Origin: Lunularia cruciata
Taxonomy: Eukaryota; Streptophyta; Marchantiopsida; Lunulariales; Lunulariaceae
Assembly: GCA_948567375.1 (NCBI GenBank)
Contig: OX419762.1
Location: forward strand, 36,561,034-36,625,033
Direction: 5' to 3'
Length of the DNA stretch: 64,000 bases
The notes under the pieces were generated by a model, which did no database searches, was not told the DNA's origin, and saw nothing but the letters and a program-made list of their open reading frames with translations. Below are positions 21,608 through 33,285 of the stretch, piece after piece. The position numbers and the translations under genes are program-made. The stretch's first letter is position 1. Each line of letters opens with the position of its first letter.

Positions 21608-24600
21608 GTCACGTGTGTAGATTCTACCTCTCGTGGTGAGATAGGCTGACATGCCTACATCATTCTTTTGAAACATTTCCCGAAACGACAGATTACAAAA
21701 TTGGCTCAATTTTTGACAAAACATCAACAAGCAAACACCATAGAACTAGCAGTGGCCTACATTGCCACGTGGTTAATTACCGTCTTCAAGAGCAGAACCA
21801 TTTTGACAGGCTGAGTAGAAGTTTGACAATGCATCACATTCTTTTATTTGCTTCTCCATTTTTACCTCGTTAAAGCGGTAGATAGAATTATTTATCCCAC
21901 GAGAGTAAGCAAGGCGGGAATAGGAAGGTTAGTGATGACACATCCCAAGACATATCTATATAGTTTGTACAGTGTATCGTAACTCAAGGATCCTGATGGG
22001 AAAGCCCCACGTTCGGGAAGAATGAAAATACAAATTTCTCATTTTGAAGCTCATCTCAAATCAGTCGCATAGAATATTGTCAAATTCTTTCCTACTTTCT
22101 TCGTTCTGACTCGTCTCAAGGCTCCGTTGCGTAACAACTAACAAGTTGTCACCTCAGATGTGAATCTGTGGATGGCGATTTCAGTGTGTCACCTATCTGT
22201 TCGTCCTGTTCACTCTATCACCTGCACTATTCTTATAAACTTTAGCAAAGGACTAGCAAGGAGATCGGAAGGTACCATCAAGAGCTTGCCAGTTGCATAA
22301 AGAAAACATCATTCCATTGTTTGCTTGTTTTCTTTTACCTTTTTCTGGAGGTCACAGTGTTGATGAGTGCGTTTTCTTCGGCCTTTTAATGTGGTTGGAA
22401 TTCATGTTTACTTCGGCAAAATTTCGTCCAATCTGATCTGTAAGCGCAAAGCCCTCAGGATTGAACAACCCTTCTTAAGGTTCTGATATGAACTGTATCC
22501 AATTCTTCCAATTGTATTTGAGAAGCCAGCGAGATCAGAGCAAGTGAACGTTTCACGGGGTTGCCCTGTGAAGAGCTTCCTTGAATTTTATGTCCACCTT
22601 AGCCTATGTGGAGTGGACAGCACAGAAGGACTTCCTGTCCTTATGAGCCATCCCGACGTCAGCAAACATGTGTGGATGCTTCGATTGATGTCTTGCTGGC
22701 GTCCATCGCCATTCCTTGAGCGTAAGTGTGAGAGATCTTGAGACTGCTGAGAGTGCTTTTACTCATTTCTGATGGCAAGAAGCGTTTGGTCTATTCTCAT
22801 GCTTGGATGGTTGCAGGACGATCGGCCTCACAGCAGTTGTTGAGTTGGGCACTGTTACATTCCACCAAAGATCATTTCCAGCACCTTCGCACCACGATCA
22901 AGCAAGCAAAGAAGAGAAATTCACGCTGAGCACTTGCAAGCGTCTATCGTCCTCGTCTTGTTAAGTACTGCCTTGTTTGCTGGGTCTTTGAGCATGCTTG
23001 CAGGCAAATTTCCCCATGACCGCTATGAGGAAGTGTTTGTAATGCGTCCATATCTCAACGCAGGAACTCCAAGTCCCTATTGTGTTTCAGTTTTCAGTAG
23101 CCATAGTTGTACTAGAGTAGGATAGAATTACCATCCCAGGAGTCTTGAGTTTCATTACCTAGGAGCCATCGGAGGGTAGGATTAATCCTCTGCTATATAA
23201 CTCATTCCGAAGGATTGGGTGGCAGGAGAGCAGAGTATGATCGTCCTGTGAGGCAGAAAAGGTCAGCAGTCTCTTTTGTCAATCGGGATATTCTTAGGAA
23301 TGTACTGTATGTCGAGTTCTCGCACACACGGGATTCCCGTGAGATGCTCAGAATCGGAATGTTTCAGACTTTGTGTTTCGTGCAGTGTGTTACTGTCTTC
23401 GCGCAGTGGATCCTGCTAGTCTGCAGGTTTCATCTGGAAATGAATATAGTGAAGTTTCTCCTTTTTATAAAATAGACTGCCAAGATGCTCAGCACCGGGG
23501 TTGGGCTTATGTTCTTCTACACTTTGCTAGTGTGATGTGGTTTTCAACCCGGCTTGTATGAAAAGTTCGCCATGTGCAGCTCCAGTTCATGAATATTCTT
23601 CTGTGTTGCTGATTCCATCTGGCTCCGTATATGCTTTCTTGGGAGGTGGTTTGCCTGGCCATCCGCGCATGTTTGTTTTGGAGATGGGGCCAGAACGCAC
23701 TGTAGTACTTGTGGGCCGCTCGCCAAGTGAGTTCGTATATAATTCATATTTCTATTTCCTAGTTTCTCTCATCTGCACAGACATGCTTTCGTTGAAGTAC
23801 ATTGTTCCATCGTGTCTGTTCCTTCATTACGAACTGTGTGGTTGTCATTTTGGAGCGCATGACCTTTCCCCTGAAACTTAAGTTTGCAGTCTATAGTAGT
23901 GATACTGTAGTTCCTATTACTACTACTTTGAAAGTTGCCCTTATTGGCCCTGGACTATGAGTCAGTGACGTAAAGTGTACTTTATACTCTCGGTGTCCTA
24001 GTTTCTGTAGTGAGTGTGGGGTCGTTGACACAGTCAGCTGACGAACTTATATTCTTCCCACCTCAATTTCGCCTCACTGGACGCATCTAATACCGGTTAT
24101 CCGCTTACGTGCACAAAGCCGAAAGCGGATCCTGTCTCGAGTCCCAGAGGGTCTTCCTCAAAAGCTTCCCAACATCCTATCACATCTACACTTCGGTTCA
24201 CGTCATTTTGTAAGTGTCTCGAGATTTTTCTACCAAACCGGTCCATAGCTTTAAAGACCATCAAAGGAAACGACGAACGTGGGAGCATTTCGTCGTTTCC
24301 GTATTTAGTGCCCTTAGATTAGACATATATTGCCGACCACGGGATTTGTTGATTTCACCTTATAGTTTGATGCCCCGCTTTTCGCCCGAACTCTACAGAA
24401 GTATTAAGTGCAAGACATGCTTTCTAAAGAATTTGTAGATACTGCGAACCTTGGAGTAGAGTTCAGACAAAGCCAATAGCCCTTAGGATCTTGCCTACAG
24501 AAGATGCGATCGTGTTTTGTGGTATTCTCCGTCATAATCGGTTTCATGGTTTCAGAGTTCTCTTGCATCGTTTGGATATTAAGAAACCTGGTAAGCAGGG

Positions 24601-25744
24601 GTTCGTGATATGAACCAAGACATCCGATCAGACGCATACCGTGTTATTCTTTGTGCCGGATAGTGTCTTGGACGACTTATATCGTTTGGAGTTGGCCGCA
24701 GGAGTGTGACCAGGAATACCCAGAACACCGCCAAATCCTTAACCTTGAAATAAACCAATCACATACTGAAACTCATCTGAGATTTTATCAATCTACAACT
24801 TATCCGTATCACTCAGCCGAGAGAGAGAAAATATCGGCCGCATAGCGCTGTGTGGCATTCAAACAGGGAACTGGACTTGTGATTTACATGCGCGAACTTA
24901 ACGAAACCTGGGTTATAGACAACCCAACGAAAGAGAAGTTCACAGGAAAAGTCAGTGCAAGTAAAAATTACTTACAGACAGTGATTGCTCCCTTCCAGAT
25001 CTTAATGGATTGTCGTCAATTGACATGGCCACTGCGATGCATACCAACCGACAAATGAGAAAATAATACTGGAGCATACAGAATCAAGAATCATAGTTAA
25101 CTTACTCCTGTGTAAGCCTTCCATCCCACGTCTCATAGGCCAGTGTAGGGTATTGCAGGTGCTACGCAGCTGCAGTGAATTTCACGTAATATGCACTGCA
25201 TCTGTGGCACAAATCTTAACTGCTGCGGCCAACACCCATAAAATGCTGTTGTCTACCCATTAGCATTAAACTGTTCAACATTCACAGTTCCCAAAAAAGA
25301 GAAGAAAAAGCTTCCTTGTTCCTCAAACTCAGAATCCTGGTACCCCAGGGCTGGACTGTTTGTTGATGGAATTTGATTGGAAGCTCATAAGCGGCTATTA
25401 ATGATCGTTGACTCCTGATTCTCCTCTTACTCTTACTCTAAGAAGTAAAGTAATCACTGGAAGTCACTTTGAAATCCAAGTAACGTCCAAATATGATTAT
25501 GTACCTCTGCTCAGGTTCAATGAGTATGAGGCTCATCAAAATTCTAGACCTTAGATTACTGTCTGCACAAACTGTTTGAGCTCGGTTCTTCGGGTCCATT
25601 CGGAAGCATACTCAATCTGAAACCCAGAGGCCGTTAATGATAGGGAAAATCTGCACAAGTTTTTAGATTCAAAGCGGAAAATTGGTCGTGAGCGATCGGG
25701 CCAATTATAATGAAAGTACTCTGAGGTGCCAAATGAGAACATCG
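21608..25744. other. 3' flank of PPIP5K and unassigned DNA
   Basis: The first few hundred bases should include the PPIP5K 3' UTR; no clear AATAAA signal stands out. Short open frames around 22.5-23.9 kb on the plus strand keep changing frame and resemble no family I know, so a decayed gene or element is possible but unsupported. No RNA gene or LTR seen. Confidence 0.5.
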
Positions 25745-25817
25745 GTTCCCGTGGTGTACTTGGTTATCACGTCAGTCTAACACACTGAAGATCTCCAGCT
25801 CCAACCTGGGCGGACAC
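25745..25817 (+). pseudogene. decayed tRNA-Val(AAC)-like sequence
   Basis: 73 nt aligning end to end with the intact tRNA-Val at 27497-27569, in the opposite orientation. The anticodon arm is identical, including AAC at the anticodon. The T-loop (CTCCAAC instead of TTCGAAC) and two acceptor pairs are damaged, so the B box is lost. Three bases later a tandem repeat begins. It could be a relic of a duplicated tRNA gene or the head of a tRNA-derived SINE. Confidence 0.85.
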
Positions 25818-25820
25818 AAA

Positions 25821-26171
25821 CGTTCTTGAAAAGAGTGGGTCATAGCCCCTATTGGTGCTACGCCTGGACCCGTCAAATCAACCCGAAATTCGGCCGTAAA
25901 TGACATGCATTTTTTACGCTCTCCGTTAATCATAATGAGCTTACGACACACGTTCTTGAAAAGAGTGTGCCATGTTCCCTTTCAGTACTACACATTGCCC
26001 CATCAAATCAACCTGAATTTAGACCGTAAATGGCAAGTATTCTTTACGCTCTCCGTTAATCACAATGAGCTTACTACCCTGACAACAAACTCCACCAACC
26101 GTAAATGGCAAGTATTTTACGCTCTCCGTGAATCACAAGGAGCTTACTACCCTGACAAGAAACTCCACCAA
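25821..26171 (+). repeat. nested tandem repeats, periods 130 and 75
   Basis: A unit beginning CGTTCTTGAAAAGAGTG at 25821 recurs at 25951 (period 130). The 3' part of the second unit, from ACCGTAAATGGCAAGTAT at 26023, recurs at 26098 (period 75). The second duplication is younger, since its copies are more alike. A 101-codon open frame crosses the array by chance of the repeat phase; I do not call it a gene. The repeat starts right after the tRNA-like sequence. Confidence 0.85.
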
Positions 26172-26942
26172 GTTACGAAGGTTCTGGATTCCATTAGGGG
26201 AATGAAGTAAGTTATATAACCTTTCCTATCTGTTCTCCTTAGCTTGCAGGTCGTTCGATCTTCAATAACTCAAGGTGTGCATATACCTTTTGCAGCCTTT
26301 TCCAATTACATGCAATGGTCATGCTTACTAATTCTTATTTGTATCTACGAGCATGAAGATGGTTAACGCATGTGCGTTCTCTTCCGTCTCCTCCCATACG
26401 CAACACCTTCTCATTACTCCTGCTAGTTGGGTACCATACATGTACCAATGACCGGCCTAATTCAAAAATCTTAGAGAGCGTAAAGAGCGTGAAAAGCGAG
26501 TTGGTTCGCTGAGATTATTAAATTAAAATCCGCTAAACTCATTTTTGATTAGCCATTTATTAATTGAACCGATTCACAGGTTTTTACCTATGTTCATTCT
26601 TCTGCCATACTCGTCTCTAGACCTCATCTTATGTTAATAGCATAGATTGACGGATTCACTGCCTGTTGCATTCTTCTCACTAGGATGTCATTTGCTCAAG
26701 CGATCCTTACGTGATGCTTAGGAAGTGGACGAGGTTTTTTCCGGACTATGTAGATGTGTGACATCTCCCGACATAGTTAAAGCAAATCAGTTACTTTGTC
26801 TAATTTAGAGATATTCATGCAATTATTTATATCAGTAGGCGTGCCGGTGTGTCTTCTTCTTTTATATAGTGATAAGAGCACAGTGACCCCAAAGGGTTTC
26901 TAAGTTTGTAAGGGCTAATCAGCCCATGACAACTGTAGTTCA

Positions 26943-26963
26943 CCCCCCCCCCCCCCCCCCCCC
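26943..26963 (+). repeat. 21-base homopolymer of C
   Basis: Twenty-one consecutive C residues in non-coding DNA. The opposite strand is an all-G run that could form a quadruplex. Run length in such tracts is often uncertain in sequencing. Confidence 0.9.
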
Positions 26964-27496
26964 TCTATGTAGTTCTATGCCAATCCTCCTTATTAGTTCT
27001 AATCGGTGTTATGATTATGGTCAACTCCCCGAGCCCGATTTTGCTGGAGGTTGAGATTGAGATTGTCAAGATCAAGAAAACATGCTCGGTAAAATCGAAC
27101 CAAGTTTGGTGAGTGTGGTTTCCTTATTCAAGTTTCATCCAGCCAGTTTTCTGTGTTTAGGAAATATTTACAGCAATCATGTACAGCACTTCTCTTTTCC
27201 TTCTGGAGAGCTCATAACTGTGCGATATAAAACGTCGTGCCACGTTTACTTGGCACGGTGGTTCTAGGTGAAGAATTATAGGTGGAGTTTGAGTACATTC
27301 AGACTTTTGGAATATGAAGTAGAATGATTGTTCTCGCACCTCGGTGCGATCACACTTCATATGAGGGGGAGAAGCGTTGAAGTTAAATGTACGAAGGAAA
27401 GAGAACGACAGATTTGGTACCAGTATCATCCTCATCATAAAATATGGTGGACAGAATTGCGGAAAAAACCATTATGAGATAGCTCAAACATCACAT

Positions 27497-27569
27497 GTTT
27501 CCGTCCAGGTTCGAACTGGAGACCTTCAGTGTGTTAGACTGACGTGATAACCAACTACACCACGGAAAC
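27497..27569 (-). tRNA. trnV-AAC: tRNA-Val (anticodon AAC)
   Basis: Full 73-nt cloverleaf on the minus strand: a 7-bp acceptor (GTTTCCG with CGGAAAC), a D arm with TGGTGTAGTTGG (A box), a 5-bp anticodon stem TCAGT/ACTGA with loop CTAACAC (anticodon AAC), a 5-nt variable loop, and a T arm TCCAG/CTGGA with loop TTCGAAC (B box). No intron; the CCA is not encoded, as in nuclear genes. A run of six T on the transcribed strand (plus positions 27463-27468), about 29 nt past the 3' end, could be the Pol III terminator. Confidence 0.96.
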
Positions 27570-28718
27570 TTATAATGAGTGAATTAACTTTTAATAATAT
27601 TTTTTTAAACCCTGGGAGCACCTTGTGTCATTCTTAGAAAGCAAGTTATGACATTGTCGAACAAGGACATTGGTCCTGACCTCATTTATCTCTGAACTCT
27701 GACTATGGCGACGATACTCATCCATCTATTGCTCTTCCTGTAGCAGTTCTTTAAAGCTCTTCCCACATGCTCATCAGGGGATTACATGATGTAAGAATGA
27801 AGTGTATAGATGTACAGACTTGCAGGTCTCCATCATTCCATTACTTATTATCCGAGTTGCTGGAAGACTTTATCATCTTCGATTGTCAATTCGACGCCAT
27901 GATGCCTCGATTCTCACAGCGTCCACAGTTTTGTAATAAACTTAATGCCCTGTTGTTCCCCTTGGTCTACCTGAGAGGCGTCTATAGTTTCTTTGCAGCA
28001 GCACTGTACGAATAAAAAATGAGTGTCGTACGAGTGAGCAATGGGAGAATTGCGTTTCGAGCTCCGCAGATGTGCTTTACTGTCATTTCTTTATGTCCTC
28101 TTATAGTCTTTCTTTGTGCAGGTGTGCGAGATTGCAGTCTCTAGACTTTTGAAATCAGATGGAAAGAACACCATACACGTTTCATGTTCCGCATGAAGCC
28201 GAAATTTACCGCGCAGACTGGATTTAGGCTTCGTCTTTCTGCTGACAAAGTGGATACCATAGTGCAAGGTTGGAAGGCAGACCTCCAGTGTTCGTTAATC
28301 CTCTCCGTACCTAGCAGTCATGTATGCACAGTCCAATGTCCTCAGAAATACCATTGGCTATTAGTTTATGTTCTATATTCATTATGCCATGAACAAAGGA
28401 TGAAACATTCTAAACTATTGAAGCAATGCTCAGTCAGATGGACGACTGTCTGTAGTGCATACTGTGACAATTTATGATCTTTATTGGTACGCATTTCACA
28501 GAGTTTTAGCACACTTCTTGGCAGCTTTCATAATGTCCTCTAGAAAAAGCTAATACCCGATCTCTATCTATCTCAGGAGGAACTCCACAGACAGATCCAC
28601 ACCAATCTCCACACCAATCTGGCATTCTTGCTGTAAGCAATGAATTGCAAATTATGCATAGACGCAGAGATACAAGATGTCAAACACCATCCGGCTGGAG
28701 GACAGATGGGGTTATGAC

Positions 28719-28751
28719 GGAGCATAAGCATTTGGGAAGTGCTTATGCTCC
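28719..28751. repeat. perfect 12-bp hairpin, 9-nt loop
   Basis: GGAGCATAAGCA (28719-28730) is the exact reverse complement of 28740-28751. Isolated in non-coding DNA; function unknown. Confidence 0.85.
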
Positions 28752-31194
28752 CTCAGGTTGGAGTCAAGCATCTATATTATCAAGAAGACATGCCAGTCAC
28801 TTGTCGTTATAATATGCAGGTAGCTACAGAGCTAGACTCTCCAGAATACTCTGTTCTATGCCGATATGGTAATAGACTTGAATTATGTCCTTCCTGAACC
28901 TGGTGGTTTGGAGACGACAGGGTAAACACCACTCAGAATCTAAAGAATCCTTTAATTTAGCTTTGGACCAGTAACAGCCATGGAGGTAAAGAGTCGGAGA
29001 GTTCCATCTCTGGGATCGATTGCATATGGAAATCTTGTACTTATATGCCGCTATTCGATGGCCTTCTCGGACTAAAAGTACGTACTTTGGTGGTGCACAA
29101 CAAGGGAATAAGAGCCGACACAGCATATTTCTCGTTGCTGATACTGTCTATAACTGAAAACCATCCAGTGGCTGTTAGCATAACATTTTATTGGGTTCTG
29201 ACACATCAAACTAATGTTATCCCCGTTCAGAAGGCTTGTAAACCTTCGTAATCTATGGTCGATGCTTAGTCCGCATCTCTGCTTGGCCAAGGTGGACAAA
29301 GAAACAGCATGATCGTTGGTTTTGATAGTCATACTGGCTCCCAATGATTTGATCAGGGGATGAGCTCCATCTTCATTTATCTAAAGACGGCTGTAATTTG
29401 CGGGATAAAATGTCTTCAAAACAACATATTGATCTAAATCTGGTAATCCTGTTTGTCTAGGAACTCCTTCCAGATTCACTCATGGACGTTGCTTGAGATT
29501 AAACTTATCTTCTCCGTCTCAAACTGCCACAATGGAATCCAGGATGGGTGATGTAATGAAATCGATAGAGTCGAAGAAAGACCATTTATCTGTCGTTTTG
29601 GAAGCCATATTCATGGCCACTTCCTTTTCGACTTCTCCTTTCCACTCTGATTGCTTCAAAGTGCAAAGTCCACAAACGGTCTAGGGCTGTTTGCAAGGCT
29701 CATTCCCGTGTGATAGGAGGTTCCCCTGAAAGGGAGAAGCTCAAATGAAGTGATATCTCTTTAGCTGCTGAGGACACTTTCACGCATTTTCACTAAATGT
29801 AACATCAAGAGCTGAAAAGACTCGAACTTGACTCAAAGTGGTCTATCCTGCCTCAACTACCACACTCGATTGTCCCGACTCATTCAAAGTCAGGGATTTC
29901 TTCTGTGATAAGAAGTTGACACGAGCTGGTGGATACTTCCGCTAAATTCACGAGTCAGAGGAATCTTCTCATTATGAACCTTGATTTCTTCGTCAGCGGA
30001 CTGCTGGCAGAAGAACCCCGGAAATGGAAAAGGGACTTTAGCTGTTCTCCTATTTGGCCTCTGGATTGGGACCGGGTTCATGAGCAACTCTGCTTGTCAT
30101 GCAAGTTAGTAGGCAGGATCCCGTGCTTGGCGATTATCACTAGACTTCACAAGCGCTCCATTCGCACGTGGACAATGCGCTTCCATCTTTGGCACGCAAC
30201 GCCGACCGAAAATGAGTTCAAAAGAACAAGGCGTTATTAACAAATATGTACCGGCAACGCAGTGCCAAGCAACGCAAATTCCAATTCCATCAAGCTGATG
30301 CACGGACGAAGTTTGATAAGGTGATGTGAACGTTATGCACTACTTTTCTTCTTCACCTAGGTGCTGTACTGTACCTTCTGTCTTCTAAGTCCATGACCTT
30401 TCCTGTTAGGGCAATTGGACTCTACTCTTCACCATCTCTCCAGATGACAAGAGACTGTTTATGTCCACATCCGTCCAGTATACTTGCCACCAATGCATCA
30501 AAACGAGGAAGCAATCAGGGCATTCGTGAATTCATGTCAAGAATAACCTTGAGAATTCAGGTACTCCATCACTTCAGTTTTCCTGATTTCTAGGAACTAC
30601 CAACCGTTTTCAAAATCCCACGTGTAAATCAACCACACCGTCTCCATCAACCCACAATCAACGCTAGTTTCCATCGACGGACATTTTGGACCTTCATATG
30701 ATAGTGCCTCGTCCCCACGAAACCTCCCTCCGGACTCCTTAACAAGCCATAAGTTTGTCTGTCCGGCCACAGTCAAAACTCAGTTTCAGTGTTTTAGGGC
30801 TGTATGGTCGTTGTGGTGTCTTGAAGTTTTGACAGGCAGAATTACTGGCACCGTTACAATCGTCAAGTACTGACCGCGAATGATCGAGTAGTAGATCTAT
30901 CGTCACAGAAACCAAGCTCCCCGATCACTCGACCACGGATGGTATCTTCTATAACCTTAAGTAGAATCTTACTGAGTTCCTGGCCTCCATGGCAATCATA
31001 GCAGTCTCCTTTAGCTCTGCAATACTCGCTCAATGCGCTCAGACCAAGTATCCTGTAGTTAGTTGCTCAGGTAGGGGGCTGACCAAGTCGCAAAATCAAC
31101 GTCCTTCTCGCCTCAAGACATTCCCTGCCGATACCTACAGAATGATCAGACATTCTACAAACACAGCTATGGAAAGAAGCTAATCAATATACCG

Positions 31195-31331
31195 ATTCTT
31201 GTGATATACAAAATCGATTGGAGCTTAGGCCCATTTTACCTATTTTGTCTCACCCTGGTACGGCTTGATGGGGCCTTCCCATCCTTCGTGTTTTTTACGC
31301 GGTTGGCCTTATTCTTGTGATATACAAAATC
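31195..31331 (-). repeat. dispersed repeat copy R2, flanked by a 21-bp direct repeat
   Basis: The minus strand of about 31208-31310 matches copies R1 (33172-33285) and R3 (45085-45190): ACCGCGTA, then GAAGGATGGGAAGGCCCC, ATCAAGCCGTAC, AAAATAGGTAAAATGGG and CTCCAATCGA in the same order. A 21-bp word beginning ATTCTTGTGATATAC occurs identically at 31195-31215 and 31311-31331, bracketing the copy. Confidence 0.75.
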
Positions 31332-33171
31332 ACATGAGACATGATTTGTATTTTTGGAGAACCATGAAATCAATATTGCTTATCGCGAGTTCGAGTTAGT
31401 GGACTGTGTTCCATAGCCTATATTATACTTGGAGACATTGGTTGTTACGCCAAAACTGCATCTCATGTAGAACTTGCAACCATATAGTATCTACTATAGT
31501 CATATGGACATTTTGGATCATATACAAATCTACACTAACTCGTGTTATTTCCAATGCAGACTAATATTCCCTCCAAATGAAGTATCTATTCTCGCCCTCT
31601 ATTATAAATACTATATGCATTAAAGTATTATGGGTAATTATCATTTATTCTTAAAAGGACATTGATTTACTTATATAAGTCTTTTGCATTTAAAATAATA
31701 CTACATTTGTGAAAGTGAATAATGAAGATGGAGATTAATAATGAAAGTCTATTCAAAAGTGAATAATTAAAATGCATACGGTATATCAAATCCATGTTGA
31801 GATGATAAACCAAATCTACGTTGGTGTTTTAGGGTGAAATGACTTAATATAAAGGTGAGATAGGATCCCGTGCTCGGCCACGGAGAATCTTCTTCTTTCA
31901 AAGGTGCGAAAGTTGAGAATTGTTATGATTGCCGAAGGAACGAGGGAAAATTCCTACCATAAGGTTATTGTTAGATCTTTTATCTTTGTCTCGTCGTCTT
32001 CACCGGATTCAGCCAAGCGGGAGTACCGGTAAAATACCTGTATTGAGTAACCATGGTGACTGTGCCAACGATGTCTCGAACTCTCAAACTTAAAACACGG
32101 GGGATTGGAACGAGAAGAAGAGATAAAAAATACTCAAAATATGAACCTGTTTGGGACAGCGAATTTATGGGTGTATCGTAATTTATTTCTATGCATAAGT
32201 AGGACATTCTATGTTATAATAAAGCGTGCAGCATGTGTGCTAAAATATAGAGGGGATGCTTATGACAAACACGAGCGTATACATACTCACGTTTGTAAAT
32301 CTAGGCCTCGATCAGAGCGTTTTATGGCGTGTTGTTACCATCATCTGGTGCTGGAGAGAAGGATTCGTTGCGAGCCTTTGACGTAAGCTGAAGCCTCGAT
32401 CGATCGTCCGGTATCAGGGGTGATTTCGAGAAAGGACACCCGACAAGGACAATATCTCTTGTCCATTCTATCAGAACGTACAGCCCCCGGTCGGACACTA
32501 GACCTTAGAGACAAGAATCGACGTTTGTCATGTGAGATCACTGTTGATTCTTCTAAGACAACATTTCTGAGGTTTCTCGCAGAATCATGAAATCACGGAA
32601 AGATGTTATGATGTATTAAGAACCCTCGTTTGTCCGCTTCGTGTTCCTTACAAATAGTGTAACGCAACAGCACCCATAATCTTTGTCGAAAGCCTCCCAC
32701 TGTTAATAGACAGGATCCACCTTGATTTGGAACAAATTCTGTCTTCTCACTTGATTTCGGGAGGATGTTGGTCGGTACTGCTACAGGTTGACTATAATTT
32801 CAACTCCATCTCAAGTTGGACTCATGTCGAGTGAGCTCACCCACTATACACAGAAAGAAAGAATGACTTTTATAAACCGAACTAAGAAATACAAAGATAA
32901 ACCCCGATACGATGGATTCAGTGCCATACCTATAACTCAAGGAGTAAGCAAGTAAATGAGATGAGTAAACCTGTCTAATGGGTCCTCTGTCTAATGGAGA
33001 GGAAATTACGATGGGAAACTATAGAGAGCCGATCTATTCGTACCACCGAGTGCTTGAAGGACAGTCGTTGATAATAAATCTTATTTTGAATGAACAGTCT
33101 GCGCTGAACCCTCGACACTCCATTCAACGCGCGAGTAGCGTCCTAGGTTTTAGAAGCCTTACACAAGAGAG

Positions 33172-33285
33172 AGAAGGGCGACCGCGTAGAAAACACGAAG
33201 GATGGAAAGACCCACCCATCGAGCCGTTCAAGGGTGAAACAAAATAGGTAAAATGGGGTTAAACCCCCAATAGAATCGAGTTGGA
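33172..33285 (+). repeat. dispersed repeat copy R1
   Basis: Best-preserved plus-strand member of the family shared with 31195-31331, 45085-45190, 7035-7092 and 8205-8224. It contains GGGCGACCGCGTAGAAAA, GAAGGATGGAAAGACCC, AAAATAGGTAAAATGG and a palindrome GGGGTTAAACCCC followed by CAATAGAATCG. No transposase frame or terminal repeats found, so it is non-autonomous or not a transposon. Confidence 0.75.

Noticed and set aside
22544-23881. Run of short plus-strand frames suggesting a gene
   Set aside because: Frames change repeatedly, no conserved motif appears, and no consistent set of splice sites joins them.
25905-26210. 101-codon open frame
   Set aside because: It lies wholly within the 130/75-bp tandem repeats and stays open because of repeat phase; no family resemblance.
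28824-30240. Possible decayed retroelement on the minus strand
   Set aside because: I looked for RT, RNase H and integrase blocks in all minus frames and found no motif that I could place with confidence.
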